NCBI GenBank assembly: GCA_021203065.1
Contig: JAJQBX010000026.1
Coordinates: 1-38,605 of the forward strand
DNA: 38,605 nt
Source: Oscillospiraceae bacterium
Lineage (GTDB): Bacteria; Bacillota; Clostridia; Oscillospirales; Ruminococcaceae
Direction of reading: 5' to 3'
Part shown: one piece after another, positions 23,012-31,317 of the stretch
Position numbering within the stretch: position 1 is the first letter of the stretch
Layout of the letters: each line of letters starts with the position of its first letter
Notes under the pieces: model-generated
Seen by the model: the letters and a program-made list of their open reading frames with translations, nothing else
Database searches by the model: none
Told to the model about the DNA's origin: nothing
Translations under genes and position numbers: made by a program

Positions 23012-24010
23012 ATGATTGAGGTAAAAAACCTTTGCAAATCCTACGGCGACAAGCTGGCGGTCGACAACATAAGCTTTGAAGCTCACAACGGTGAGATCTT
23101 GGGCTTTCTGGGACCGAACGGCGCAGGAAAATCAACTACAATGAACATCCTGACGGGCTACCTCTCCTCCACCAGCGGAGAAGCGTATATAAACGGCAAG
23201 GAAATCTTGGAAGAACCGCTTCTTGCGAAAAAGGAGATTGGCTATCTTCCCGAATTCCCGCCGCTCTATCTCGACATGACCGTCAAGGAATACTTATATT
23301 TCATGTATGAGCTCAAGGGGGTCAAGATTCCCCGCAACACCCACCTGCAGGAAATATGCGAGCTTGTAAAGATTGAGGAGGTCTATAACCGCCTCATCAA
23401 GAACCTTTCAAAGGGCTATAAGCAGCGTGTCGGCTTGGCTCAGGCACTTGTCGGAAACCCGAACGTCCTTATCCTTGACGAGCCCACAGTAGGACTCGAC
23501 CCGAAGCAGATTATCGAGATAAGAACGCTCATTAAAAAGCTCGGAAAGAACCACACGGTTATTCTTTCCTCGCATATACTTTCGGAGGTTCAGGCGGTCT
23601 GCGACAGAATCGTCATAATAAACGGCGGAAAGATTATCGCCGACGACACCGCAGACAACCTTTCAAACACCCTCACCGCCGACCATAAGCTTGTTGCCAG
23701 AATCGACGGACCTCGTGAAGAGGTTACAAAGGTCATCAGCACCATCCCGGGCGTTGTTTCGGTTCTTGCTGATATGCAAAGAGAAAAAGGCGTCTGGGAA
23801 TACAACATTGAAGCTGTTGAGGGAACCGACATAAGGCGTGAGCTCAACCGCCGCCTTGCCCAGAGAAGCTGGTATATCATGGGGCTAAGACCCAGTGAGC
23901 TGACGCTTGAGGACATCTTCTTAAGGCTCACGATGGGCGAAAGTGTCGACGAATTCATCAACCAGAAAGCAGAATCGATCGAGAAGCAGGGGGAGGCGAA
24001 GAAGGCATGA
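23012..24010 (+). CDS. ABC transporter ATP-binding protein (GldA-like)
   Basis: This 332-residue ATPase has Walker A GPNGAGKST (about 35-43), the signature LSKGYKQRVGLAQAL, Walker B VLILDEPTVGLD and the switch His in LSSHILSEVQ. A C-terminal extension of about 100 residues follows, typical of the GldA/NatA group. It powers the membrane protein encoded next. The ATG follows GGAAAGGA by about 11 bases. The 76-base gap after gltX holds an imperfect inverted repeat TACAC/GTGTA (22945-22961) but no strong promoter. Confidence 0.92.
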   Translation: MIEVKNLCKSYGDKLAVDNISFEAHNGEILGFLGPNGAGKSTTMNILTGYLSSTSGEAYINGKEILEEPLLAKKEIGYLPEFPPLYLDMTVKEYLYFMYELKGVKIPRNTHLQEICELVKIEEVYNRLIKNLSKGYKQRVGLAQALVGNPNVLILDEPTVGLDPKQIIEIRTLIKKLGKNHTVILSSHILSEVQAVCDRIVIINGGKIIADDTADNLSNTLTADHKLVARIDGPREEVTKVISTIPGVVSVLADMQREKGVWEYNIEAVEGTDIRRELNRRLAQRSWYIMGLRPSELTLEDIFLRLTMGESVDEFINQKAESIEKQGEAKKA

Positions 24011-24735
24011 AAGCAATATTCAAAAGAGAGCTGAGCTCCTACTTCAACTCGCCTATAGGGTATATCTTCTTAACGGCTTTCTATGCCGCATCGGGAGTTC
24101 TCTTCGGAATAACGGCAGTTTCGACCAGCTCTACTGACGGACTTCTGTACCTGACATCTGACATGTCCACCATGTTCACCCTTTTATTCTACGTTCTTAT
24201 GGTTCTGATTCCGATCCTCACGATGAGAACAATGTCGGAGGAGATGAAGAACAAGACCGATCAGTGCTTACTTACCGCTCCTATAGGGCTCGGTTCACTG
24301 ATTGTAGGGAAGTTCTTGGCGGCGTTCGTCGTCTATATGATGGGCGTTGCGGCGACATTCGTCTATGCCATTGTACTTAACTTCTTCGTTGAGGTTCAGT
24401 GGCTTGAGGTCATGGGAACGATACTTGGTCTACTTCTCATCGGTGCGGCGTTCATAGCTATCTGCATGTTCGTTTCTTCACTGACTGAAAATCAGGTGGT
24501 TGCCGCAGTTGGAGGCTTTGCCGCAATACTCGTTATGTATCTCATCTCCTCGATAGCTTCGCTTATAAATATAAACTGGATTTCGAATATCCTTTACGAG
24601 CTGTCGGTTCTTTCGAGATACGCATATTTCACCTACGGAATTTTCGACTTTTCAAACGTCCTCTTCTTCATCAGCATGGTGGTCGTGTTCTTATTCCTGA
24701 CCGTCAGAGTTGTTGAAAGACGCCGTTGGAGCTAA
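24007..24735 (+). CDS. ABC-2 type permease (GldF-like)
   Basis: The 242-residue protein has six hydrophobic segments and a GldF/NosY-like start (MKAIFKRELSSYFNSPIGYIF), with the conserved cytoplasmic piece ILTMRTMSEEMKNKTDQCLLTAPI. It is the membrane part of an exporter together with the upstream ATPase, whose stop it overlaps by four bases (ATGA). The substrate is unknown. Confidence 0.9.
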   Translation: MKAIFKRELSSYFNSPIGYIFLTAFYAASGVLFGITAVSTSSTDGLLYLTSDMSTMFTLLFYVLMVLIPILTMRTMSEEMKNKTDQCLLTAPIGLGSLIVGKFLAAFVVYMMGVAATFVYAIVLNFFVEVQWLEVMGTILGLLLIGAAFIAICMFVSSLTENQVVAAVGGFAAILVMYLISSIASLININWISNILYELSVLSRYAYFTYGIFDFSNVLFFISMVVVFLFLTVRVVERRRWS

Positions 24736-24748
24736 GGAGGGGACTGCC

Positions 24749-26344
24749 ATGAAAGAAAATAAAAAGAAAATCGAAGCAGAGGGCACAGTCGTCAAGCCAA
24801 AGCGTGAGCGCAAGCCCCTCAACAAGCGTAAGCTCAAGCACGGCTCGTTTGCCACAGCCATGACGGTGCTGTTCGTCATTGCGGTTGTGCTTGTAAATAT
24901 CGTCATGACCATGCTCTTCGACCGCTTCCCTATAACCATTGACCTTACTGCCGACAGTATCTACTCCATTTCGGAGGAGACAATTGACTATATCGAGGAC
25001 ATCGAGGTTTCCGTTTCGATAACCGTCATGTGCACCGAGGATGAATACCGCTCTGTAAGCGACTATGCTGTTCAGTGCTCGGAGCTTTTAGAAAAATACA
25101 CCCAGTACAATCCGCTTATAGTCGTCTCATATAAGGACCTCAATTCCAACCCCGACTTCGTTGCAAACTATTCGCAGTCGCTTGAAACGGGCGACATCAT
25201 AGTCGAGCTTGGCGACGGCGACCACACAAGAGTCAAGATTGTGTCTTTGACCGACATAATCGAGGTTGCCGAGGACTATGAGAGCTATCTGAGCGAATAT
25301 GCCGACTACTACGGCTCTCTTTACACCCACGAGATGTTCGACACCTATGGTCTCATAACCGGTTCTATTGCAGAGCAGGCTCTTACGAGTGCCATCATGG
25401 CTGTGACTGATGCAAACCCCGTAACCGTCGCAACCCTCACCTATCCGGGAGCTGACGAGTCGGACGTATCGGGACTTACAGACCTTCTTGACAAGAACGG
25501 ATATATTCTGACTGAGATCAATATCCAGACAGAGGATATTCCCGAAGACGTCGACCTCATCATCATCCCCGCTCCGAAGATTGACTATACCACTTCGGAA
25601 ATCTCAAAGATTGAAACATGGCTCAACAACAACGGTCAGCTTGAGAAGGACATAATCTATGTCGCATCTGTTGAGCAGGCTGAAACACCGAATCTTGACG
25701 CACTGCTCTATAAATACGGCTTGACCGTTGAGTATAAGGTCATCTATGAGACGGATACCAACTACTATTCCGGCTACCAGAACTACACCTTCCAGACGAT
25801 GGTTTCGGACGACTATAGCGACGACATTGCAAACCCATACCTCTCGCTCTATGTCCCGAATTCACGTGCTATTTCCACAAGATTTGACGACGGCGACGGC
25901 TATTACACCTGCCAGATCTTGGTTCAGACCTCTGAAAACGCAGTTTTAAAGGACATGTACGACACCTCCGACGACTGGACAACCGACGACGCTACTGAGC
26001 GTGGAAGCTTCTATTCAGTGGCGATGGGAGTCTATAAGGTCTTGAATCAGGATTCTCACATTTCCGGCTACACCCACATCATAGCTGTCGGCTCTGATCT
26101 GATGCTTTCGTCTACTCTCATGTCGAGCTCGCAGTTCAATAACGGCGACTTCTTCCTTAGTCTCATAAACGAGATAACCGAGAAGACCGAGGGCGTCACA
26201 ATCCTTTCGAAGTCGATTTCTTCAAGCGGAGTTGTAGTTTCAGAAACGGTTCAGAGAAACCTCAATATCGCATTCGCCGGAGTTATCCCGGTAATCACAG
26301 CTGTAATCGGCATTGTTGTATGGGTTAGAAGGAGACACAGATAA
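24749..26344 (+). CDS. GldG-like ABC transporter auxiliary protein
   Basis: The 531-residue protein has a Lys/Arg-rich cytoplasmic start, a membrane segment (about 32-55), a large extracytoplasmic domain of the ABC_transp_aux (GldG) type, and a second membrane segment near the end followed by RRRHR. ITIDLTADSIYSISEETIDYI and LIIPAPKIDYTTSE fit the family. AAGGAGG at 24734-24740 selects the ATG at 24749. GldG homologues are needed for gliding in Bacteroidetes but occur in many non-gliding anaerobes, where their role is unknown. Confidence 0.88.
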   Translation: MKENKKKIEAEGTVVKPKRERKPLNKRKLKHGSFATAMTVLFVIAVVLVNIVMTMLFDRFPITIDLTADSIYSISEETIDYIEDIEVSVSITVMCTEDEYRSVSDYAVQCSELLEKYTQYNPLIVVSYKDLNSNPDFVANYSQSLETGDIIVELGDGDHTRVKIVSLTDIIEVAEDYESYLSEYADYYGSLYTHEMFDTYGLITGSIAEQALTSAIMAVTDANPVTVATLTYPGADESDVSGLTDLLDKNGYILTEINIQTEDIPEDVDLIIIPAPKIDYTTSEISKIETWLNNNGQLEKDIIYVASVEQAETPNLDALLYKYGLTVEYKVIYETDTNYYSGYQNYTFQTMVSDDYSDDIANPYLSLYVPNSRAISTRFDDGDGYYTCQILVQTSENAVLKDMYDTSDDWTTDDATERGSFYSVAMGVYKVLNQDSHISGYTHIIAVGSDLMLSSTLMSSSQFNNGDFFLSLINEITEKTEGVTILSKSISSSGVVVSETVQRNLNIAFAGVIPVITAVIGIVVWVRRRHR

Positions 26345-27837
26345 TGACCTCAAAGAAAAGAAGCCTTATAATCATAGCTGTTTTCATCCTTAGCTTGCTC
26401 ATAGTTCTGGGAATTCTTCTCCTGACGCAGGTCAATATCACCGTCAGCACCGATGACACCACCGAGGAAGACACAACGATGCTCCTCTATGACGGCGACC
26501 GTGACAACATCGTCAGTATGGTTTACTATAACGAATACGGCGAATTCACCGTCACACAGGATGATGACGGAACATTCTCAATAGTCGAGCTTGAGGGACT
26601 TAACCAGAATTCCACCACCTTGGCTGCGGCAGGAAACTGCATTTCTTCAATCACCGCTCAGTCGCTTGTTGAGGAGAACGCAGAGGATTTAGACAAGTAT
26701 GGTCTTTCCGAGGACGACCCGACCGCCAAGGTTACTGTCACCCTTGATGACGGCACAGTCTACACCGTTTACTACGGAATTGACTCCGCCGACTCGACCA
26801 GCTCTACTGTATATGTGAGAATGGGAGACTCAAACGACGTCTACACCGTTCTTTCGAACTCCTCAAGATACTTCTACTATGCAAAGGAAGACTTCATAAG
26901 CCTTATAATCTTAAGCAGTCTTACGTCAACGAGCACCTCTCCGACGATTGACTACATGACCGTCACAAGAAAGGATCTCGATTACGACATCACGTTTGAG
27001 GACGATACCAAGAACTACGCCACCGACGAGGTTTCGATGGCATCCTCTCAGGTCATGACCTCTCCTGTGTATGCATATCTTGATATTACCAACTCGAACG
27101 ACGTTATTTACGGTCTCTGGGGACTGACGGCATCTGAGGCTGTCTGCCCGTTCCCGACCGAGGAGGATATGGACTACTACGGTCTTTCAGACCCCTACTG
27201 CACCGTCTATATCGAAGCGGAGCTCCAGACCTATTCTTTGATAATCGGAAACGTTGCGTCCTATGTCACTGACGACTCCGGAAACGACACCAGCGAGCCG
27301 GCTTACTACTACGGCTACTATGAGGGAATCGACTGCGTCTACATCTTCGCCGTCGATGACCTGCCGTGGGTAACATTCATGCCGGTTGACATTCTGTCGA
27401 GTCTTATGACCTCGAACTACATCTACAGAGTCGACTATATCAACGTCGAGTTCTATGAGGATGGAGAGACCACCGCCTACTACTTCGACGTCACCGCCGA
27501 TGAGGATGAGGACTATCTCGTTGCCACCTATGAAAACGAGTTTGTCGATATAGACACGTTCAAGGTTTTGTATCAGTTTATCTTAAAGTGTCCTATCGAC
27601 GACCTCTGTCTTGAAGACCCGGACGAAGACGCCGAGCTTGTCTGCAAGATGGAGATTATAACCGAGACCGGAGGAGACGTCCTCGAATTCTACGACGACG
27701 GCAACAACCGTGTCACGATAAAGATGAACGGCACAACCTCGTTCAGCCAGCCGATAAGCTATATCCAGACGCTAAAGACGAATATCGAGACGTTCATCAA
27801 TGGCGGAACGAGCGATGATATACTGATGGCGTGGTAA
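26344..27837 (+). CDS. DUF4340 domain-containing membrane-anchored protein
   Basis: The 497-residue protein has one N-terminal membrane segment (about 8-30) and an acidic extracytoplasmic region rich in Asp, Tyr and Thr. A DUF4340-type repeat appears as LVEENAEDLDKYGLSEDDPTAKVTV with a later echo near DMDYYGLSDPYCTVYIE. It starts in a TAATG overlap with the GldG-like gene. DUF4340 proteins regularly follow gldG-like genes, so it is probably the extracellular partner of the exporter. No terminator is seen after it; a family A repeat begins three bases on. Confidence 0.88.
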   Translation: MTSKKRSLIIIAVFILSLLIVLGILLLTQVNITVSTDDTTEEDTTMLLYDGDRDNIVSMVYYNEYGEFTVTQDDDGTFSIVELEGLNQNSTTLAAAGNCISSITAQSLVEENAEDLDKYGLSEDDPTAKVTVTLDDGTVYTVYYGIDSADSTSSTVYVRMGDSNDVYTVLSNSSRYFYYAKEDFISLIILSSLTSTSTSPTIDYMTVTRKDLDYDITFEDDTKNYATDEVSMASSQVMTSPVYAYLDITNSNDVIYGLWGLTASEAVCPFPTEEDMDYYGLSDPYCTVYIEAELQTYSLIIGNVASYVTDDSGNDTSEPAYYYGYYEGIDCVYIFAVDDLPWVTFMPVDILSSLMTSNYIYRVDYINVEFYEDGETTAYYFDVTADEDEDYLVATYENEFVDIDTFKVLYQFILKCPIDDLCLEDPDEDAELVCKMEIITETGGDVLEFYDDGNNRVTIKMNGTTSFSQPISYIQTLKTNIETFINGGTSDDILMAW

Positions 27838-27840
27838 TAA

Positions 27841-27980
27841 GTTCGCCGCAGGCGAACTTAGGAAGTTTGGCTTTGCCAAACTTCCACTCCTCCACCGACT
27901 TTACCGATGCGCCTCCCGTTGGTCGGCGCACCCCTCAGTCAGCTGCTTCGCAGCTGCCAGCTCCCCTTGACAGGGGAGCC
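27841..27980. repeat. Family A palindromic repeat, copy 9 (long form)
   Basis: In order: the hairpins GTTCGCC-GCA-GGCGAAC and AAGTTTGGC-TTT-GCCAAACTT, then GATGCGCCTCCCGTTGGTC, GGCGCACCCCTCA, CAGCTG-CTTCG-CAGCTG and GCTCCCCTTGACAGGGGAGC. It shows the full set of family A modules. Confidence 0.85.
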
Positions 27981-28022
27981 ATAAAGTACCTTGCACTACA
28001 TTTACTAGGAAGGATGGAATTT

Positions 28023-28298
28023 ATGTCAGAACAGCAATTCTTTGAATACAAGGGCTTTCCTCTTGTCAGAAAGGGAAATGAGCTCTATTATGGAAGCATG
28101 GGAGACAAGGAGGTTGTCTATATGCAGATAGCCTCTTCCGAGAAGAGAGGCGACGTGGATGTCGCCACCAAGGTCAGGGTTTACCGGATGCTGACCGACG
28201 AGAATGTCCCCGTCATGGAGCGCATCACCAAGACAACCGAGAAAAGAAGCCTCTTCGAGGCAGTAGACCTCGCCCATGACTGGTTGGCGACCAGATAA
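28023..28298 (+). CDS. Small conserved-type hypothetical protein
   Basis: I do not recognise this 91-residue soluble protein. It starts MSEQQFFEYKGFPLVRKGNELYYG, has a KRGDVDVATKVRVYRMLTDENVP strand-rich middle, and ends with a helix (LFEAVDLAHDWLATR). AGGAAGGA (28007-28014) sets the start; an ATG at 28014 overlaps that site and is less likely. It has its own intrinsic terminator. Codon use matches neighbouring genes, so it is probably real. Confidence 0.75.
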   Translation: MSEQQFFEYKGFPLVRKGNELYYGSMGDKEVVYMQIASSEKRGDVDVATKVRVYRMLTDENVPVMERITKTTEKRSLFEAVDLAHDWLATR

Positions 28299-28310
28299 GA
28301 AATGAAAAAG

Positions 28311-28335
28311 TCCCCGTTTTGAGCGGGGATTTTTT
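28311..28335 (+). terminator. Rho-independent terminator
   Basis: TCCCCG (28311-28316) pairs with CGGGGA (28324-28329), followed by six T (28330-28335), 12 bases after the hypothetical gene's stop. Confidence 0.9.
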
Positions 28336-28366
28336 ATGCTTGTAAAATCCACCCAAAACAGTAAAT

Positions 28367-28478
28367 ATTGAAAAGTGGTCATTTTCGGGGCGAAAATACA
28401 TTGAAAAGTGGGTAAAAATCGGAGAAAAAAGTATTGAAAAGTGGATTGAAATGGGGTATAATAATATTGAAAAGTCGG
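28367..28478 (+). repeat. Four direct repeats at exact 33-bp spacing
   Basis: ATTGAAAAGTGG occurs at 28367, 28400 and 28433, and ATTGAAAAGTCGG at 28466. Starts are exactly 33 bp apart, about three helical turns. A degenerate fifth copy (TTGAAAGAGGTG, 28498) overlaps the ribosome-binding site. The sequence between copies is not conserved, so these look like operator sites on one DNA face. Confidence 0.85.
28434..28462 (+). promoter_or_regulatory. Promoter of the DUF4143 ATPase gene, embedded in repeats
   Basis: TTGAAA (28434-28439, inside repeat 3), a 17-nt spacer and TATAAT (28457-28462). The -35 box is part of a repeat unit, so a protein bound to the repeats would compete with RNA polymerase. 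Confidence 0.8.
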
Positions 28479-28514
28479 TTATGAGGGAATTTTTGTGTTG
28501 AAAGAGGTGTTTTT

Positions 28515-29867
28515 ATGCTGATCCGCAAAATTGAAAGTTTGATTGAGGAGCACTTGTGCGGGGAATCTGAGAAGATTCTTCTTATAGACGGTGCCAGACA
28601 GGTCGGGAAGACTTATATTATCCGGCATGTCGGGAAGAAGCTTTTCAAGAACTTTATTGAAGTCAATATGGTTGAGGATTCTCTCGGGGAGAGGCTTTTT
28701 GCAGAGACGAAAACGGTTGACGATTTCTATCTTCGGCTCAGCATGATTGCGGGTGAGCGGATGCATGAAAAGTCTGATACCCTTATCTTCATCGACGAGA
28801 TTCAGGCTTACCCGCAACTTCTGACGCTTCTCAAATTTTTGTCTCAGGACGGAAAGTACACTTTTATTGCAAGCGGCTCGCTCCTTGGGGTGACCTTGTC
28901 GCAGACGACCTCCATTCCGATGGGGAGCATAAGAAAAGTCAGGATGTATCCCTTGGATTTCGAGGAGTTTTTGTATGCCAACGGCATGAATGAGGCGGCG
29001 GTTTCGGCTCTTAGGGATAATTATAACAAAAAAGAGTCTTTGGACAAGGGCATGCACGAAAAGATGATGGACTTATTCCGCAAGTATCTTCTTGTCGGAG
29101 GGCTTCCAGATGCTGTGAATGTCTTTCTCAGAAGCAGAAATATTCATGCTGTAAGGGCGGTTCAGACGGAAATTCACGACTATTACGCCGCAGATGCTTC
29201 AAAATATGATCAGGAAAGAAAGCTGAAAATCCGCAGAGTTTACGACCTGATTCCGTCAAATATGGAGAATAAGAAGAAGCGCATCGTGGCGCAGAGCATC
29301 GAGGGCAAAAAGGGGAAGAGCTTCTCTGACTATCAGGATGAATTTGAGTACCTTATCAGTGCGGGAATTGCTCTGAATGTTCAGGCTATCTCTAATCCGC
29401 AGTTCCCGCTTTCGCAGTCTCAGGGAAAAAATCTTCTCAAGCTGTATCTCAATGATGTCGGAATTCTCTCAGGAATTCTTTATGGGAACAATATGCGTGC
29501 CATTTTGGATGAAATGCCGTCGGTGAACTTGGGCTCAGTTTACGAAACCGTCGTTGCAAGCGAGCTTGCGGCGCACGGGAATAAGCTCTACTATTACGAC
29601 AACCGGGTGAAAGGCGAGGTTGATTATCTTATCGACGACTATGAAAGCCTTTCTGCTGTTCCCATCGAGGTAAAATCAGGCAAGGATTATGCTGTTCACA
29701 GTGCTTTGAGTGCATTTGTCTCAAACGAGGATTACCACGTGAAGAAAGCGTATGTCCTCTCGAATGAGCGTGAAATCATCGAAAAAGGGAAGATAACATA
29801 TTTGCCGATATACTTTGTGATGTTCTTGGGAACTGGAACGGACACGGAGAATCTTATAATTGAATAG
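28515..29867 (+). CDS. AAA_14 ATPase with DUF4143 domain
   Basis: The 450-residue protein has an N-terminal AAA-type ATPase domain with Walker A DGARQVGKTY (about 25-34), Walker B TLIFIDEIQAYP and sensor-1-like FIASGSLLG. The DUF4143 C-terminal half contains EVDYLIDD and PIEVKSGK, which look like the metal-binding core of a PD-(D/E)XK nuclease fold. The family is widespread and often variable between strains; its function is not established, though mobile-element or defence roles have been suggested. AGAGGTG before the ATG is the ribosome-binding site. It is monocistronic, between the repeat-embedded promoter and a terminator. Confidence 0.9.
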   Translation: MLIRKIESLIEEHLCGESEKILLIDGARQVGKTYIIRHVGKKLFKNFIEVNMVEDSLGERLFAETKTVDDFYLRLSMIAGERMHEKSDTLIFIDEIQAYPQLLTLLKFLSQDGKYTFIASGSLLGVTLSQTTSIPMGSIRKVRMYPLDFEEFLYANGMNEAAVSALRDNYNKKESLDKGMHEKMMDLFRKYLLVGGLPDAVNVFLRSRNIHAVRAVQTEIHDYYAADASKYDQERKLKIRRVYDLIPSNMENKKKRIVAQSIEGKKGKSFSDYQDEFEYLISAGIALNVQAISNPQFPLSQSQGKNLLKLYLNDVGILSGILYGNNMRAILDEMPSVNLGSVYETVVASELAAHGNKLYYYDNRVKGEVDYLIDDYESLSAVPIEVKSGKDYAVHSALSAFVSNEDYHVKKAYVLSNEREIIEKGKITYLPIYFVMFLGTGTDTENLIIE

Positions 29868-29872
29868 ACTCA

Positions 29873-29909
29873 GCTCCGGGCTCACAATTCGGCTCGGAGC
29901 TTTCTTTTT
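29873..29909 (+). terminator. Rho-independent terminator of the DUF4143 gene
   Basis: GCTCCG (29873-29878) pairs with CGGAGC (29895-29900), with additional inner GC/GC pairs, followed by TTTCTTTTT. Confidence 0.88.
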
Positions 29910-30024
29910 GTTCAAAACTCCAAAAATTCAGCCTCAAAATTATGAATCTTCTCCAAAATAAATTCGGGCTTTTTCGGGCGAATGTCCCATATTTTTTGAT
30001 TTACAATCGGTATTCGCTGAATTT

Positions 30025-30106
30025 TTGTTGAAAACCCTGTTGAAAATGTTGAGAACCCCGCATTCTTGGGCTTTTCTTTTCAACAAACTCACAGAGTTTT
30101 CAACAA
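30025..30106. repeat. Nested inverted TTGAAAA boxes
   Basis: TTGTTGAAAAC (30025-30035) is the exact inverse of GTTTTCAACAA (30096-30106), and inside it TGTTGAAAA (30038-30046) is the inverse of TTTTCAACA (30077-30085). A further TGTTGAGAAC is at 30047. The 530-base gap between the ATPase and ppx otherwise holds only a terminator and family A repeats; no ORF was accepted. Confidence 0.7.
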
Positions 30107-30150
30107 TCTTTATTCTTAAGAGTTAGAGTATACTGAGGGTAATATTCGGA

Positions 30151-30309
30151 ACCTCTCAGTCTCGCTACGCTCGCCAGCTCCCCTTAAAAAGGGGAGCCAG
30201 TGGTGCTTCGTACAAGAAGGCTCCCCTGATTCAGGGGAGCTGGCAGCCGTAAGGCTGACTGAGAGGTGTGCGACCAACGGGAGCACGCAGTTCGCCGCAG
30301 GTGAACTGT
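30151..30309. repeat. Family A palindromic repeats, copies 10 and 11 (inverted pair)
   Basis: Two units in opposite orientation. The first (30151-30198) has GCGAGCGTAGCGAG in inverse form (CTCGC-TAC-GCTCG) and GCTCCCCTTAAAAAGGGGAGC. The second (30219-30309) has GGCTCCCCTGATTCAGGGGAGC, CAGCC-GTAA-GGCTG, GAGGTGTGCGACCAACGGGAG and GTTCGCC-GCA-GGTGAAC. Confidence 0.8.
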
Positions 30310-30400
30310 TTACCCAAATTTAACCCATCCACGCTATCAAACTTAACCTCCCATCGCTTATAATAATCCCGAATATGATGAATAATATCGGGGGAATACT

Positions 30401-31300
30401 ATGATTTGCGGAATTGTGGACATCGGGTCTAATACTATACGGCTGTCGGTTTATAAGTGCGAGGGCGGGGAGAACAGGCTTCTTATGCACCGTAAAACCA
30501 TGGCTGGGGTTGCAAGCTACATCAAATCGGGGCGTTTGCCTGCGGAAGGAATCAGGATAATATGCAGGACGCTTCAGGAGTACCGGAAGCTTCTTGATAA
30601 CCTCGAAATCAGTGACATGTACGTCTTTGCGACTGCGCCGCTCAGAAACATCTCGAATACAGAAGAGGTTGTTTCGGATATACTTGAGGAGACGGGGATT
30701 TCCGTCAATGTCATTTCCGGCGAGGAGGAGGCAGTGCTCTCGTTCACCGGGGCGACCTTGGGAATCACCCACAGAAAGGGCGTCATGATAGACCTTGGCG
30801 GAGGGTCTACCGAGATTTTAAGATATGAGGACGGGAGAATTCTCTCCACCTACAGCATGCCAATCGGCTCTCTCAATCTCTTCAACCGCTATGTTAACGG
30901 CTTCTACCCGACGGAGGAGGAGAGAAAGAAGATCCATAAAGCTGTAGAGGAGCAGCTTGAGCGGTCGGGCGTCGATTTGAGCCCTGCTTCGCACATCTGC
31001 GGCGTCGGCGGGACAATCAGGGCGGCATCTCAGGTTGCGAACCACTTCTTCTGCCGGTCGGACGATTATAATATTATATCTGTGGAGGAGCTAAAAATGC
31101 TCTTAAAGCGCATAAAAAAGCCGGACAGCGACAATGTCCACGAGCTTTTGAAGATAGTTCCCGACAGAATCCACACCATCATTCCGGGGCTCATAGTCCT
31201 CGAAACCGTCTCGAAAGCCCTCAACGCCGATGAGATTACGGTCAGCATGTGCGGGGTGAGGGAGGGGTATCTTATTAAATGCGTAATGCGTAATGCGTAA
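30401..31300 (+). CDS. ppx: Exopolyphosphatase/guanosine pentaphosphatase family (Ppx/GppA)
   Basis: The 299-residue protein has the acetate-kinase-fold motifs of the Ppx/GppA family: VDIGSNTIRLSVY (6-18), the ISGEEEAVLSFTGA loop, MIDLGGGSTEI and ICGVGGTIRA. It hydrolyses polyphosphate or pppGpp; its place directly before ppk1 points to polyphosphate turnover. It is about the size of the catalytic core, without the C-terminal HD-like domains of E. coli Ppx. A TATAAT at 30359 lacks a clear -35. The ribosome-binding site is GGGGGA. The last residues (CVMRNA) and the stop are encoded by a family C repeat. Confidence 0.9.
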   Translation: MICGIVDIGSNTIRLSVYKCEGGENRLLMHRKTMAGVASYIKSGRLPAEGIRIICRTLQEYRKLLDNLEISDMYVFATAPLRNISNTEEVVSDILEETGISVNVISGEEEAVLSFTGATLGITHRKGVMIDLGGGSTEILRYEDGRILSTYSMPIGSLNLFNRYVNGFYPTEEERKKIHKAVEEQLERSGVDLSPASHICGVGGTIRAASQVANHFFCRSDDYNIISVEELKMLLKRIKKPDSDNVHELLKIVPDRIHTIIPGLIVLETVSKALNADEITVSMCGVREGYLIKCVMRNA

Positions 31301-31302
31301 TT
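31278..31302. repeat. Family C repeat overlapping the ppx stop
   Basis: Tandem seven-base units GCGTAAT repeat three times here. They encode the last five residues and stop codon of ppx and end 15 bases before ppk1. Only one arm is present; no inverse arm follows. Confidence 0.8.
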
Positions 31303-31317
31303 GATGCGGAGGAAAGT

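Noticed and set aside
30025-30106. Replication origin with DnaA boxes
   Set aside because: The TTTTCAACA boxes resemble DNA near dnaA in some Firmicutes, but no TTATCCACA box, dnaA or dnaN gene is present.
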